A stretch of 64,000 nt of DNA from Agrostemma githago (GCA_958450325.1 OY288242.1:67636062-67700061); one strand, 5' to 3'. Shown: positions 31,081-42,729, counted from the stretch's first letter. Program-made: numbers and translations. Notes: generated by a model from the letters alone, not told the origin.

Positions 31081-31090
31081 TTTTATACAA
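31081..31090 (-). promoter_or_regulatory. TATA box of the Cys-rich antisense frame
   Basis: The - strand reads CTTTTGTATAAAATCC, about 70 bp upstream of ATG 31013, giving an expected leader of about 40 nt. The upstream part of the reading frame beyond 31013 has no ATG. Confidence 0.5.
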
Positions 31091-31364
31091 AAGAAAGCGC
31101 AGCATTAATGAACGCTCCAACCACTCTGGGAGGAGAGCCACCAATCAGGAACTCTTCACGGTTCCCCAAAATCCGCCTAGAAGAGAAGGGTAATCATTAC
31201 AAAAGTGCTCTCACCCCTTTGCATACCTGACATGAGCAGTGAAAAGTTCCTTGGGAAGGTGCAAAACATTAAATGCTGCAACAGACATGGAAGTCAACCC
31301 CCCTCCAAGCAAGAGTCGCCAGCAGAAGAGAAGCCTCACTTCCCTCCTACTGACGAAGGCCAAT

Positions 31365-32016
31365 TGATTGGGGTGGGCCGCCTGTCAATTAGCCGCCTGC
31401 TAGGCAGGCCCCAAGACCAGCCCCTAGCAAGAAATTAGAACAAGCATAAAGCGCCAAGGTTGGCCGTCAGCTGCTGAGAGCACAGGCCAACCCAGCCTGT
31501 CGGAACTTGGCAGCTCCCTGCCCGAAGACTGTCTGCCCTGGGAGGATCCCTGGCCGACAGGGCCAGGACCCCCAGGGGCCCTCTCGTCATTTTGCCTAAG
31601 GTAATTAGGAATGGATGGATGAGAAGCCGCCACTTGTCACTTCTCTATCCAACCATTCCTCCTCCCCTTCTCTCTCTTGTGGGAAGGTATAAATACCTCC
31701 CCATTTCCCACATGGGAGGGGTTGGATTTTCTCTCTCTAAACTCTTACTCCTAAAAACGCCACCTAGTTCCTCACGAGCTAGGTTCGTAAAGGCAATTTC
31801 ACGGACTGACTTAGGCATCGGAGAGGGTTTCCTCGGACAACCTCCGAGGCCCTGTGCGTTCTTTGTGCAGGGAGCAGGCCATTTCCGCCGGGGAAGTCCG
31901 ATCCAGGGAGTGAGAGGAAGGGGAGACCAAGGGAATCAAACGATCAATTGTTCACCGTTAATTCAATTATACTGCCCGGATCCTAGGCCGGGTGAATTGT
32001 TTCCGTGACCGGAACA
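31365..32016 (+). repeat. 3' LTR of the young Tat element
   Basis: 652 bp, identical to 20051-20702 except at two positions by eye. It is followed by TCAGT, the target duplication. Confidence 0.95.
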
Positions 32017-32021
32017 TCAGT

Positions 32022-32293
32022 TATTGTAATGAAACATCTTGCATATCATTGAGGATGCACCCAGAAAAAGACACTTCACTAAAAGGCGAAAACAAAGAGG
32101 GGGTTAGTTACAGTACAAAAAAAATTGAAACACAATAATCACATATGTGCTATAGAATAACTATAAAAACACTATAAAATAACCTGGTTATAAAAAATAG
32201 TAACTAATATAATGAAATAACTTCAAGAATAATATAGAATAACCACAATAGTATAGAATAAATGGAATAACATAATAAAATAATTGGGTATTT
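32022..32293. other. Left arm of the inverted-repeat transposon, continued
   Basis: AT-rich DNA without genes; an inverted copy of 37670-37950. It contains repeated AATAAC motifs. The boundary with the next gypsy element near 32294 is uncertain. Confidence 0.55.
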
Positions 32294-33063
32294 GAACCGA
32301 GTGCGAAAAGAGTGTGACTTGAATCTCGTCCAGGTGCGTGCGAGTATGTAGCTATACTAGCAAGATTACGTTCTATCTTGAGAAGATGTGAAGAATCTTA
32401 CAATCTTCACAAAGGTAGTAAGCAAATAAAAGAATCTCCAAGATATGGCCCATATATTATGGGATCTCGTCCAAATCGCAATAAAATCAATGGGGATGTC
32501 GTGATCTCCATAAAGAATAAGATAAAGTGGATTGTTGCCTAATCAAGAGTGTCATGATCTCAAGAAGATATCAAGGGAATGAAGCATATCGCATATTTGG
32601 CAACTATATACTAGAGTAGTATTATTAGTTTATTTTGTATTATTTGTTTCCCTTTTAGCATAGTACTATTTAGGAAATAATATCACTCGAGATATCGAGT
32701 TGATCTTCACATGTAGGCTATTTATATGCCACACGACAATAATGTAAGAGCAGAATATGAATTATGAAGTATTAAAAACCGGTTGCATTTTGATCTTGTG
32801 ATCATGGTGTTTACTAAATTCGATAAGGTACTTCGAATTGGCGATAAAAGATTGGGCTTCAATCTCTTTTGTGATTAGTTCCAGGTTCAAGGTCGAATTA
32901 CGGGTTAAATATCCCTTTATATTTATCGTTTATTTTTGTTTGTCAATAAACTTCAAGGTTACATTAACCTTTGTCCAAAAAAGAAAATACAAAAACAAGT
33001 TTGCATTGGAGCTTCCGCATTTTTATTTCGTATCATAATGGTATCAAAGCCGTGTTTAGCGAC

Positions 33064-34157
33064 ATGGGAGATAACAAAATCAACGACAACAATGTTAACA
33101 ATGACGCAAGCAGCATCAATACTGGAGGGGGTAATGACGACAATCTCATCCAACAATTGCTCCGGGCCTTGCGCAATTTACCCGAGAACCGAGCAGGAGG
33201 AGGCGTTAGGAGATTCGTGGACGTGCCAAAGCCTCGTGATGAATTCAAAGTCACGGAATTTCCGGAGTTTGAAGGAGGAGTCGATCCGGAGGACTACTTG
33301 GAATGGGAGCGTAAGATGGAAAGAATGTTCGAATTCAAGGACGTTCCCGACGAAAAGCGTTGTAAGTATGTTATACTTAGACTAACAAAAAATGCGTCTT
33401 TATGGTTTGAGGGCATGAAATTGAGGAGGGCTAGAGAGGAAAAGCTAAAGGTTAAAACTTGGGATGATCTGAAATGTAAGTTACGCAAGAGGTATGTGCC
33501 CAAGAGTTATTAAGTCGATCTGTATAGAAGAATTGCCGAATTAAGACAAGGGAGTCTAAATGTTACTCCCTCCGTTCCAATGAATTGTTTGCATATTCCA
33601 TATTGGGGCGTCTCAATGAATTGTTTGCTTTTCTATTTTAGGAATGCTTTTTATATGTAATTTTACCCTTCTCATGAGTTTTGCTCCACATGTCATCTCC
33701 TCATTGGATCCCTTACCCTTGGTGCCAAAGCCAAAGGCAAACAATTCATTGGAACGGAGGGAGTAGTAATTACATTTCAGAGTTTGAGAAAGCGTCTTTG
33801 ATGTGTGAGTTAGATGAGTTAGAAGAACAAAAAATGGCTCGATTTTGTAGAGGTTTAAATCGTAGTATCGCGGATGTCGTTGACTTACATCCCTACGAGT
33901 CATTCGATACACTTTGTTCTTTGTGTCTCAAGGTCGAAACTCAACAAAAAAAGAAGTCTTCCCCAAAGACGGATACTTGGACTAAATCCGAGGAATCTAA
34001 GTTTGAAGGGTCAAACTTGCAAGTGACGCCTAAGACTACCCCTATTTCCCAAATGACACCCAACACACCTTACAAGGCCAAGGACATGTCTAAGGTCCGT
34101 TGTTTCAAGTGTCAAGGGTTCGGCCATTTTAAAACGAGTGCCCAAATAAAAGAGTCA
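33064..34157 (+). pseudogene. Gag of the old gypsy element, split by a MITE and a frameshift
   Basis: The gag starts at ATG 33064 (MGDNKINDNN). It contains FPEFEGGVDPEDYLEWERKM, EKRCKYVILRLTKNASLWFE and KCKLRKRYVPKSY, a clear gypsy Gag. A MITE at 33566-33763 interrupts it. The continuation is YISEFEKASLMCELDELEEQ and the zinc knuckle CFKCQGFGHFK. A frameshift near 34130 removes the last Cys of the knuckle from this frame. Confidence 0.85.
33566..33763. mobile_element. Stowaway-like MITE, 198 bp
   Basis: Ends CTCCCTCCGTTCC and GGAACGGAGGGAG, flanked by TA on both sides. TA target and CTCCCTCCGT ends are typical of Stowaway/Mariner MITEs. A second inner pair (CAATGAATTGTTTGC and GGCAAACAATTCATTG) extends the inverted repeat. 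Confidence 0.92.
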
Positions 34158-35724
34158 TTACTTTGAGGGAGGCTATAAATTATAGAGATGACTTATGGGA
34201 AGAAGGTAGTGAAGAGGAAGGAGGTTTGTGTGTAACGAATGGAGACAAGGAACAAGCGGAAGAGGTCTTCGAGTTTAAGGCTTCTACACACATGGAGTCA
34301 CTAGTCTTACGTCGTACACTACACACACTTGCTAAACCGTCTATAATGAAGCAAAGAGGCCAAATCTTTCATACTAAATGTCAAGTGAACGATAAGTGGT
34401 GTAACGTGATTATTGATGGGGGAGTTGCACTAATGTCGCATCCCAATAAATGGTGGAAAAACTTTCTTTGACCACTACGCCCCACCGAAAACCCCACCCA
34501 CTACATTGGCTTGATGACGGAAAGAAGGTGAAGGTCACAAAACAAGTGCGAGTTGGATTCACGATGGGTCCGTATAATGATGAAGTCACGTGTGACGTAA
34601 TTCCCATGGATGCGTGCCACATTCTTTTGGGCAGGTCATGGCAATTCGATCGTAATGTACGTCACCAAGGGAGGACTAACGAGTATATTCTGATGGTGAA
34701 TGATAAGAAAATCGTCCTAAGGCCAATGGCACCGAAGGATGTTCGTTCTATGCATTCTAACCGGGCTACCAAGCCTAGTTTATCTGTGTTTGCTAGTGAG
34801 CAGGTGTTAGCAAACAAAGAGGAGAGGTACGCCCTTAAAGCGTCCAACATGTCTATAGTTTCAAGAGGGAACGCCCTTGACCAAGGTTACATTAACCTTG
34901 ACCAAGTTTACCGTAACCTTGACTCTAACGAACTTATGCAACCGCTAGTAGGTGGGTCTGAAGATGTATTTTCGAGTGACCTTGAGCCTAGCTTGTCTAC
35001 AATTGTTAGTCAAAACAGAATTAAACCGGTGATTGACCGGGAAGAAAAAGTGAATACGCTTATTGCGTCAAAGCAGCCCGTGCCTCAAGAGGACCAATTC
35101 GGGCTCGTACACCCATCGATTCGAATGAGGGATAAGGACAATGGAATCCACACCACTTTAGCCCCAGTCTTAAGCAAAAATGACCTTACGAAATTGAGGT
35201 CAATTCCTTTTGAAGAGGGAGGGGATGACCAGATTGTGGAACCCGAAAAATTAGTCAACGGTTCTGATAAAGCAATTGACTACGTACGTGGACCATCCTA
35301 TAACAAGTCGTTATGGGTAGGCGTGTATTGGCCCAAACATGGCCAGATTCATGCAACTACACAAGGGATCTATCAAGAGAATATTGCTTATCCTAAAAGG
35401 ATGTGGAAGATCTCGTGGGATTGGCAAGATATCCACAAAAATAGTAGGAGGATAAAAGGAGATATGGCTGGTATCTTTTATGATACACCAATCTCAAATA
35501 AAAGGCAACAAGACGATCTCCAAATATTTGAGATATCAAACTATCTTGAATATGTGGCAAGGAATAAACAAGAGGATCTCCATCAAATAATTGGAGATGG
35601 GGAAATCTCAGACATATGGCAAGGAATAACGTGTGAGGATCTTCGCCAAATAATTGGAAGTGACGTGATCTTCTATATTCACGCACTATCTATTATTTCA
35701 AGCATGAGATCACGCATCACATAG
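34158..35724 (+). pseudogene. Protease and linker region of the old gypsy element, reading into the 3' LTR
   Basis: The first frame (to 34471) ends with KWCNVIIDGGVALMSHP, the gypsy protease active site (DGG form). A frameshift near 34440 moves into a second frame, with VGFTMGPYNDEVTCDVIPMD and ACHILLGRSWQFDRNVRHQG, which normally leads to RT. Here RT is absent. The frame instead runs through the purine tract and about 490 bp into the 3' LTR. The last 130 codons are therefore LTR sequence, with repeated IIGDGEISDIW-like units. Confidence 0.75.
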
Positions 35725-36378
35725 TAATCTTGGAGACATGGCAGAAGGATCTTCATCACATAATAAGAGATGTAGTGATCTCCTATGACTACACATTATC
35801 TTTTATTTAAGGCAAGTAAAATAAAGATCCCACCCATAGGTGGCATGTGATATTAGTAGTTATTCTCATAAGATTAGTTTCCTTTTATCTTCGTTATTAC
35901 TAGAGTAAGATATCATATCATGAGGATATCACGCATTGTAGCCTTGTAGGCTATATAAGCCATGATCATTCATTCAATAAAGACATGAAATATTTATGAA
36001 TTTACAAACAACTTGTCAAACTCTGCATTAATTTGTTAATCACGTGTTTAAACTTCGAGAAGGTGCTTCGAAGCGTTTAGAGGGTTGGTGCTCCAAACTC
36101 TAAGCTATTAATTCCGGGTTCAAGGTCGAACTACGGGTTAAATATCATTTGGTTACTCATCGATTAACATCGGATCACAAAATACATAAAATTGAAGCGT
36201 TTGCTTCCCAAAAATAGTCGAGCCACAAAACTCAAAATCCTCACACACCTTAACCACGAACCAGGGTTACATTAACCTTAGTTCAAGTCTAGCCCAAAAT
36301 CCACGTCATCACTCAAGGTTACATTAACCTTCGATCCAAATTCATTTCTTATTCTAAACCGCTTCCGCATTCGCATCA
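35226..36378 (+). repeat. 3' LTR of the old gypsy element (left edge approximate)
   Basis: It shares blocks with 32294-33035 but is longer. It contains degenerate repeats of about 60 bp (GATCTCCATCAAATAATTGG, GATCTTCGCCAAATAATTGG, GATCTTCATCACATAATAAG) between 35500 and 35780, which account for much of the extra length. Confidence 0.55.
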
Positions 36379-38614
36379 GTAAATTATAAAAATTACTCAA
36401 ATAATGTATCAAAACATGTAGAATAACGTACCAGCCCTAAAAATTAATCAAAAACTCGAATGATTTGTAAATCACTAACAATAACAATACCAAAATCAAT
36501 AAGATGTATGAAAATCGAACCGAATTACTATATCGAAATCGGAATAATTTAAAATCAAAATCAACAAACATAATATGAAAAAGAAGAAATTAAAGAGTTA
36601 AAGATTGAAATTAACTTAACCTAAAAGTTTAATCTCGAGTACAAATTGATTTTGATGGAAAACTGAAGAACAAAATTGAGAGGTTTTGAAAAATTGAAGC
36701 TTTAGAATGAAAAGAATAAATAAACGTAAAGAAGGAGAGGTGGAAGTTGCAAAAAAAAGGATTTTACATTATCTCAACATTTAATAGCATCCCTTGATTT
36801 AGTGAGATCTAATCGCTAGTATACATGAGTAAAGTGTAGCAAAATTGACATGGGTAAAACATCATAATTCTCTCTCTCTCTCTCTTTATCTCTCTCTCTC
36901 TATCTGATACAATTTACCTTCTTTTCCTAACCATTATATTTTATTAGATCAATGTCTAAGATTAAATACTTAACCCGATATTTTTCTTCACTCCCCTCTT
37001 TACGTATCATTCAATTTATTCCAATGCTTCCTTTTTTTTTTCATACTCTCACTTTTACCTTCTCAATTTCGTTAATCAATTTCTCAATCAAATCAATTTC
37101 CATTCAAGAGTAAATTTATAGGTTAACATAATTTCAATCTCTAACTTTTTAATTTTGCTCTTTTCTTACAATTTTTTTGTTAATTTAGAATTTCGATTTT
37201 ATCGATTTCGATACAGGATAACTTCTGTCGTAATGGAAGATCCTGTCGTAAATTTTGAGATCCTGTAATATTGATTTCAATCGTAATTTATAATTTTGAT
37301 TTCTACATCTTGTTATGGTAACGTTTTAGGGGTTTCTACATTCGATTTTTGATTTCGTTCTGATTTCTTTTTATTGATGAACGTTTTGGGGGTTTTGGGT
37401 AAATTCAAGGGTGAACTTTTTAGGTTATTGTATCAGATAAATGTTTATTAGATTGACGTTATTGATGATAATTGAGTAAACTCTAGGGTTTCTGGGTAAT
37501 TTTGGGGGATTTAGGGTAATTCTCGGGTAATTCTAGAGATTAAACATGTAATTATGAATATATCGCAATACTTGAATATGAAGAATGAAATACTTGAATA
37601 TCAACATTGAAATAACTACATTTTATTTTAGAGTAGAATTTTTTATTTTTGGTACATAATTATTTCTATGAAATACCTAGTTAATTTATTTGTTATGTTA
37701 TTTCAGTTATTCTATGTTATTGTTGCGGTTATTCTATATTATTATTCTAGTTATTTCATTATATTAGTTAATGTGTTTTATAGACAGTTATTTTATAGTG
37801 TTTTTATTGTTATTCTATCACACATATGTGATTATTGTATTTCAAGTTTTGTACTTTCAACTAACCCCCTCTCTATTGTTTATTTTTTGTCTTTCAGTGA
37901 GGTTTTTTATTTTTGTTGGGTGCATCTTCAATGATATGCAAGATATTTCAATCTACATAGTATTCATTTAGTTATTTTAATGCTTAAATAAGGTTATTGT
38001 ATTTCAATTTGCATAGTTGTCACAATTGAACATACTGTAATTGTTATTTATATCCAATTAATTATTGCAAGGTGGTTATCCAGTTATTCAAATCCACAAA
38101 TATAGTTATTGTAAGGTGTTTATCCAGTTATTGTAATCCTTAAATAGTTATTATAATTGGTGTTTATCCAATTATCGTAAGGTGTTTATCCAGTTATTTC
38201 ATAATGTTAATTTAGTTATTTTATACTCTGTAGTATTCATTTAGTTATTGTTTCAAATGCAATGTTTAATTATTAATGATCACATTTATTATAGAAGAAA
38301 TAACGAATAAATATATTGCAGAAATATATTGATTATAAAGAAATTGAATATAAAAACATTTAATTACAGAAATTGAAGAACGAAGATAATTAAATTGAAC
38401 AAAGAACGAAGAACGTAATTTTTTTATTTCATTCTGTGAAGAAGTTAGCAATTTTTGGTCAAAAGAATCATGGTATGTGTAACTGTTAAGGAATATGAGA
38501 TTTGTTTAATGTAAAATACTCACACCTTAGCCATTCATCCCATGAAATCTAATGGCTGACATTAAAAGGTAAATTGTACCAAATTTGATAAATGTACCAG
38601 ATCCTGCCTCTATA
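36379..38614. other. Right part of the inverted-repeat transposon complex
   Basis: AT-rich DNA without genes. 36580-36640 and 37110-37160 are inverted copies. A CT microsatellite lies at 36869-36903. Repeats of TTATCCAGTTATT(G) occur at 38080-38210. The open frames at 37668-37971 are low-complexity. Confidence 0.5.
36869..36903. repeat. CT microsatellite
   Basis: (CT)n interrupted by TTATC, about 35 bp. It lies between two stretches that look like transposon ends. Confidence 0.85.
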
Positions 38615-39839
38615 TTCAAATTCAATTATAGTTGATAATCTATGATAATTTGACTATTTCTTTTATTATCATATACTCTATATAAAAAGAGGGAGAAGTA
38701 TGTTTCGCGTAAGAAACTTTTGCGTAACTTTTTGTGACAAATTTACCCTTGCTTCATTCATGTTATTACAACATTGCCATTGTGGTTTGTTACTTACTTA
38801 CAACATCACTTTTAGGTCTCTTTGATTAATATGGAGTAGAATTGTCTCCAAGTCGATTGTAATAAGAATAAGTTATACAAATCACGAGTTGGATTAATGT
38901 TAGAATACGGGTATGAGATAATTTTTTCCGTACCATATTTCAAGTTGGAAAATACATATTTTAACGATTTCTTTAACATGTGTCAATCTGTCAACTAGGT
39001 ACATATTAATATGTATTTTCCGTATTAGTTCCTAACCGGCCTACACACGCACACACTTACCTTCCAGTTACTCCAGAATTGAAGAAACATATTGTATATA
39101 GTGTATATGTTAGTTACCGAGTACTTTCTTATCAAAGAGGTGACTTAACAAACTAAGCTTAGTTGTGAAAAGCAAATAAAAAGTAAAATCCTTGAATTCA
39201 ACTTCTGGAGTCAGAAAACTCGTTCAATTCTCTTCAATAAGGTTTCCATCTTAGTTTACTATATAAACATCTATAAGCTGCGTTCAGGTAACAAACCCAA
39301 AACATAGAGCTGGAGTCAATGTGTGACCAAAATTGAACTCGGTTACATGCTGTAGTAGAAACAAAATTGAACAAGAACAATACAATTCTTCGGAATCAAA
39401 TCTCGATTAGCAATAGCATGTACTCCAAATCAAAAAAAAGCTGAACAAAATTAAGCTCAATTGTAACAGCAAGTATATTGCACAGCCGACTTAGATCAAT
39501 GATTTCTTAATCTAAGATTTCCAATTTGTTCAGAAACTCAATATACACCAAATATATACACTATATACAAACCAGAATTGAAGAAACAAACGAAAATAGA
39601 AAAATAAAAAAGAGGGAGTGTGAAGAGGAGGAGAACCGTAGAGGAGATTCGTGGCAGAGATGACCGGCGCCGGTGAACCGCCGGTGAAGCGCCGAAAAGG
39701 AGGGAGTGGCAGCCGGAGAGGGGAGGGGTCAGGCGAGGGTTTAGGGTTGGGGGTCGAATAGGGTAGGAAAATTGGGGGTTTCGGGTTTTAATTTTGGTTA
39801 AGTTAAATGAAAGAGGGGAAGGGAGCAGCAGGGTTTAAT
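38615..39839. other. Unassigned AT-rich stretch, possibly CACTA interior
   Basis: No gene is recognised. A GC-rich block at 39655-39740 (GGCGCCGGTGAACCGCCGG and GGGAGTGGCAGCCGGAG) looks like leader or exon sequence and sits just before the CACTA subterminal repeats. It may be interior of that transposon. Confidence 0.35.
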
Positions 39840-40113
39840 TTGTGAGAGGTTGCAACGGACTTGCAACGGACTGTCCGTTGCAACTTCTGAACTTGCAACG
39901 GATTTTCCCTTGCAAATAACGATAGTCCATTGCAAGTTTACGCGGTATAGGGAAAATATTTTGGCGCCTACCAAACCGTTGCAAAGTGTACGATCCGTTG
40001 CAAGTCTGTTTCAAGTTTTCATATTCCGTTGCAACTCCCTTTGCAAAAACTTATTTTACAAGGGATTGATTATCCGTTGCAAAAACCTTGCTATGGCTAT
40101 TTTTTTTGTAGTG
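39840..40113. mobile_element. Terminal part of a CACTA (En/Spm) transposon
   Basis: The right end is GGCTATTTTTTTTGTAGTG, the inverse of CACTACAAAAAAAATAGCC. Within 270 bp there are about ten copies of TTGCAACGGA or its complement TCCGTTGCAA, the subterminal repeats expected for this superfamily. The end abuts a copia RNase H at 40114. No matching left CACTA end is found, so the element is truncated or rearranged. Confidence 0.85.
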
Positions 40114-41220
40114 CCATGAAAGTGGGTTTTTACCGAGATAGGTAATAAATTCTGTGGTGGAGTGGTAGGTGTTGCGATCACCTGCCCAGTCTGCATCGCT
40201 ATATGCGTGTAGACTGGTGGGTGAATCACGGTGGAGTATAATCCGACTTGAGTTGAACCTTGAAGGTAACAGAGGAGTTGTTTTAAAGCGGTCCAATGAA
40301 GATTGGTAGGGTGTTGCATAAACTGGGCAAGTCGGTTGACTGAGAATGCCAAGTCGGGTCTGGTGAATGACAAGTATTGCAAACTTCCAACAATGGCACG
40401 GTATTCCGTGTCGTTAGTAGCAGGGGACGATTCGTCCTTGTGTGGGGGTGGGAATAGTGCCATTGGTGTGTTCGTGGGTTTTTCCTCAAGCATGTGGTGA
40501 CGGTGCAATAAATAATGAATGTATTTAGATTGTGTGAGAAGAAGTCCCAATTTGGTGGGTGTGACTTCGACCCCTAAGAAATAAGATAATGCACCAAGAT
40601 CTTTGAGTGCAAATCGGGACGCTAATTTTGACACAAAAGCTGTGACGACATTTTGGTTAAGACCAGTGATGATAATATCATCGACATAAACAAGTAAGTA
40701 AATTTTTTCGTGTGGTGTCATGGTGATAAATAGTGATGGCTCAGTTATTGACCCAGTGAAGCCTTTATCGAGTAGGTACTGCTTGAGGGTGGTATACCAG
40801 GCTCGTGGGGCTTGTTTGAGGCCATAAATGGCCTTTGTGAGTTTACAGACGTGGGAAGGATTGTGGGAGTCCACAAAATCGGGTGGTTGTGTCATATAAA
40901 CTGTTTCAGTGAGATTACCTAGCAAGAAGGCATTGTTTATATCAAGTTGACGCAATTTCCAATTATTAGTGAGAGTTAAAATGATTAAAATACGAACCAT
41001 GGTGGGTTTGACAACGGGACTGAAGGTGTCGGAATAGTCAATTCCGGGTCGTTGAAGAAATCCCTTGGCAACAAGTCGAGCTTTGTATCTATCAATTGTG
41101 TTATCCGGGTTGTATTTAATACGATATATCCATTTGCAACTGATTACATTGTAATTTTGTTGACGTGGGACAAGGGTCCATGTTTTGTTTTTGCACAATG
41201 CATCATATTCGGCTAGCACT
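40114..41220 (-). pseudogene. Copia reverse transcriptase and truncated RNase H
   Basis: The RT shows NKTWTLVPRQQNYNVISCKW, YKARLVAKGFLQRPGIDYSD, LDINNAFLLGNLTETVYMTQ, YGLKQAPRAWY and YVDDIIITG with the catalytic Asp pair. The chain continues in LGALSYFLGVEV and GSLQYLSFTRPDLAFSVNRL. In a shifted frame it continues SDADWAGDRNTYHSTTEFIT of RNase H, which ends at the CACTA border. A frameshift near 40290 separates RT from RNase H. Confidence 0.85.
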
Positions 41221-42687
41221 TCCATTCCGGGATGGATAAGGCTTGTTTGGTAGTGGTGGGTAATTGGGATGGTGGGGTTAGGGACGCAAGGTTTGCGTAC
41301 TTGGGGTTTGGTTTTCGGATGTTGTGGGAGAGGCGTGTTGTGGGCTGGTTTGTAGGAGGTGGAGGCGGTGGTGGCTGGTTTGGGCTTGGGGTGGGCTGGG
41401 GTTGCGGTGGGTGGGTCGGTTGGGCCGGGGGTGACAATTGTGGGGGGCTGGTCGGGGGAGAGGACGGCGGCGTGATGATGTTGGGGTCCAGGTGGGTGTT
41501 TGTGGCGGGGGTTTTGTGGGTTTGTGTGGGTGTTGCGGTGGGTGGGTCGGGAATAGTGGAGTGAAACCATTGGATCGGTGTCCGGGTGTCGGTGGGGTGG
41601 GTTTGTTTTGAGTCGAGGTCCGGAAAAGGAAAACAATGTTCAATGAACTTGACATGACGTGAGACAAAGATCTTGTAGTTTGTAGGGTCGAGACAATAAT
41701 ACACACTTTGGGTTGGTGAGTATCCTAAGAAGACACATAGGGTGGAACGTGGTTGTAATTTGTTTGTTGTGTAGGGACGGAGCCAAGGATAGCAAAGACA
41801 ACCGAAACTACGTAGTTTGGTATAGTTGGGATGAGAACCAAAAAGTGCTAGGTATGGAGACGCGTTTTGTAGGGTGGGGGTGGGAAGACGATTTATGAGA
41901 TAGACCGCGGTGGAGAAGGCATGAGTCCAAAAGGAGGTTGGGAGACGTGCATGGGGTAGGAGTGCTAACCCGGTTTCGACTATGTGACGGTGGTGACGCT
42001 CGACATACCCATTAAGTTCGGGGGTGTGAGGTAGAGTGGTGAGATGTCCTATTCCATTGTTTGTATGGCTGTGTGACATTTTTATATATTCACCACCGTT
42101 GTCGGAATAGATTTGACGAATAGGAGTGTAAAAAAAATTCCAACCAAAAGTTTAAATCTAGTGAAAACTATGGTGGAGTCGGACTTATTCTTAAGAGGGT
42201 ATAACCAAATATACTAGGTGAAGTGGTCAACAAAAATAATATAATATTTGAAGTTGTCATAAGATAAATTAGGTGATGACCAAACATCGGTAAAAATAAG
42301 TTCAAGAGGAGTAGTAGTAGATATAGTAGATGTAGCAAACTCTAGTTTGTGACTCTTGTGAATATTACAAGGGTTACATGTTTGCGTAGCAAGATTATTG
42401 GTAGAAAAATTAAACTTAGTACGTAAGTAATTAAAAATCTTGATTGACGGGTGTCCAAGACGGTGGTGCCAATCCGGTGTGATGGTGGTGGAGGTGTGCA
42501 CGGTAGGCTTGGGGGGTTGCCATTCATAGGCACCCCCGTTAGGTCTTCCAAGAAATAAGAATCTGACTCGTTTTGGAATCCCTAATAAGAAAAAAGTCAT
42601 CAGAAAATTCAAAAATAGTGTTATTGTCATGACAAAATTGTGAGACGGATAAGATATTACGTGAGATAGTTGGAACGCACAAAACAT
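41213..42687 (-). pseudogene. Copia integrase with proline-rich tail, interrupted
   Basis: The right part has DWHHRLGHPSIKIFNYL and CNPCNIHKSHK (zinc-binding HHCC), then LELIFTDVWSSPNLSYD with the first catalytic Asp. A broken stretch at 42080-42213 should hold the second Asp. The left part has TPELNGYVERHHRHIVETG with the catalytic Glu, then RSFGCLCYPW and CVFLGYSPTQ, and a long Pro/Thr-rich tail before RT. Confidence 0.8.
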
Positions 42688-42729
42688 TGGAAAACGTAAA
42701 AGATGGATAAGAAGAGTTAGAGATTTGAA

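Larger units (their letters stand above)
20051..32016 (+). mobile_element. Young Ty3/gypsy Tat-lineage retrotransposon, nearly intact
   Basis: The element is 11,966 bp with 652-bp LTRs at both ends and a perfect 5-bp TSD TCAGT (20046-20050 and 32017-32021). By eye the LTRs differ at two positions only (20079/31393 and 20402/31716), about 0.3%, which indicates recent insertion. PBS, a 1810-codon gag-pol frame, a minisatellite and two antisense genes follow in order. The single clear defect in gag-pol is a frameshift near 26218 in the integrase C-terminus. Confidence 0.95.
32294..36378 (+). mobile_element. Old, truncated Ty3/gypsy retrotransposon
   Basis: The right edge of the 5' LTR is at 33035 (...GTATCA), followed by TGGTATCAAAGC (33039-33050), a tRNA-Met PBS with one mismatch. 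Gag, zinc knuckle and protease follow. RT, RNase H and integrase are missing. A purine tract GAAGAGGGAGGGGATGA near 35212 precedes the 3' LTR, which ends GCATTCGCATCA at 36378. The LTRs share GGTTCAAGGTCGAA(T/C)TACGGGTTAAATATC and CAAGGTTACATTAACCTT but are otherwise strongly diverged. The left ends (about 32294 and 35226) are estimates. No convincing TSD was found. Confidence 0.7.
19461..38614. mobile_element. Inverted-repeat DNA transposon complex with nested retrotransposons
   Basis: The ends are mutual reverse complements: TATAGAGGCAGAATCTGGTA at 19461 and TACCAGATCCTGCCTCTATA at 38595-38614. Inner stretches 32022-32280 and 37670-37950 are also inverted copies (for example GGATGCACCC near 32050 against GGGTGCATC near 37918). 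Both arms carry many TTATT/AATAA subterminal motifs. TATTAGATCAATGTCTAAG near 36950 resembles the terminal zone again, so the CT run at 36869-36903 may separate two related elements. No transposase and no clear TSD were found, so the family is unassigned. Confidence 0.55.

Noticed and set aside
37668..37971. Hydrophobic frames of 88 and 66 codons
   Set aside because: They come from AT-rich TTATT repeats in a transposon arm, which give Phe/Ile/Tyr-rich peptides by chance.
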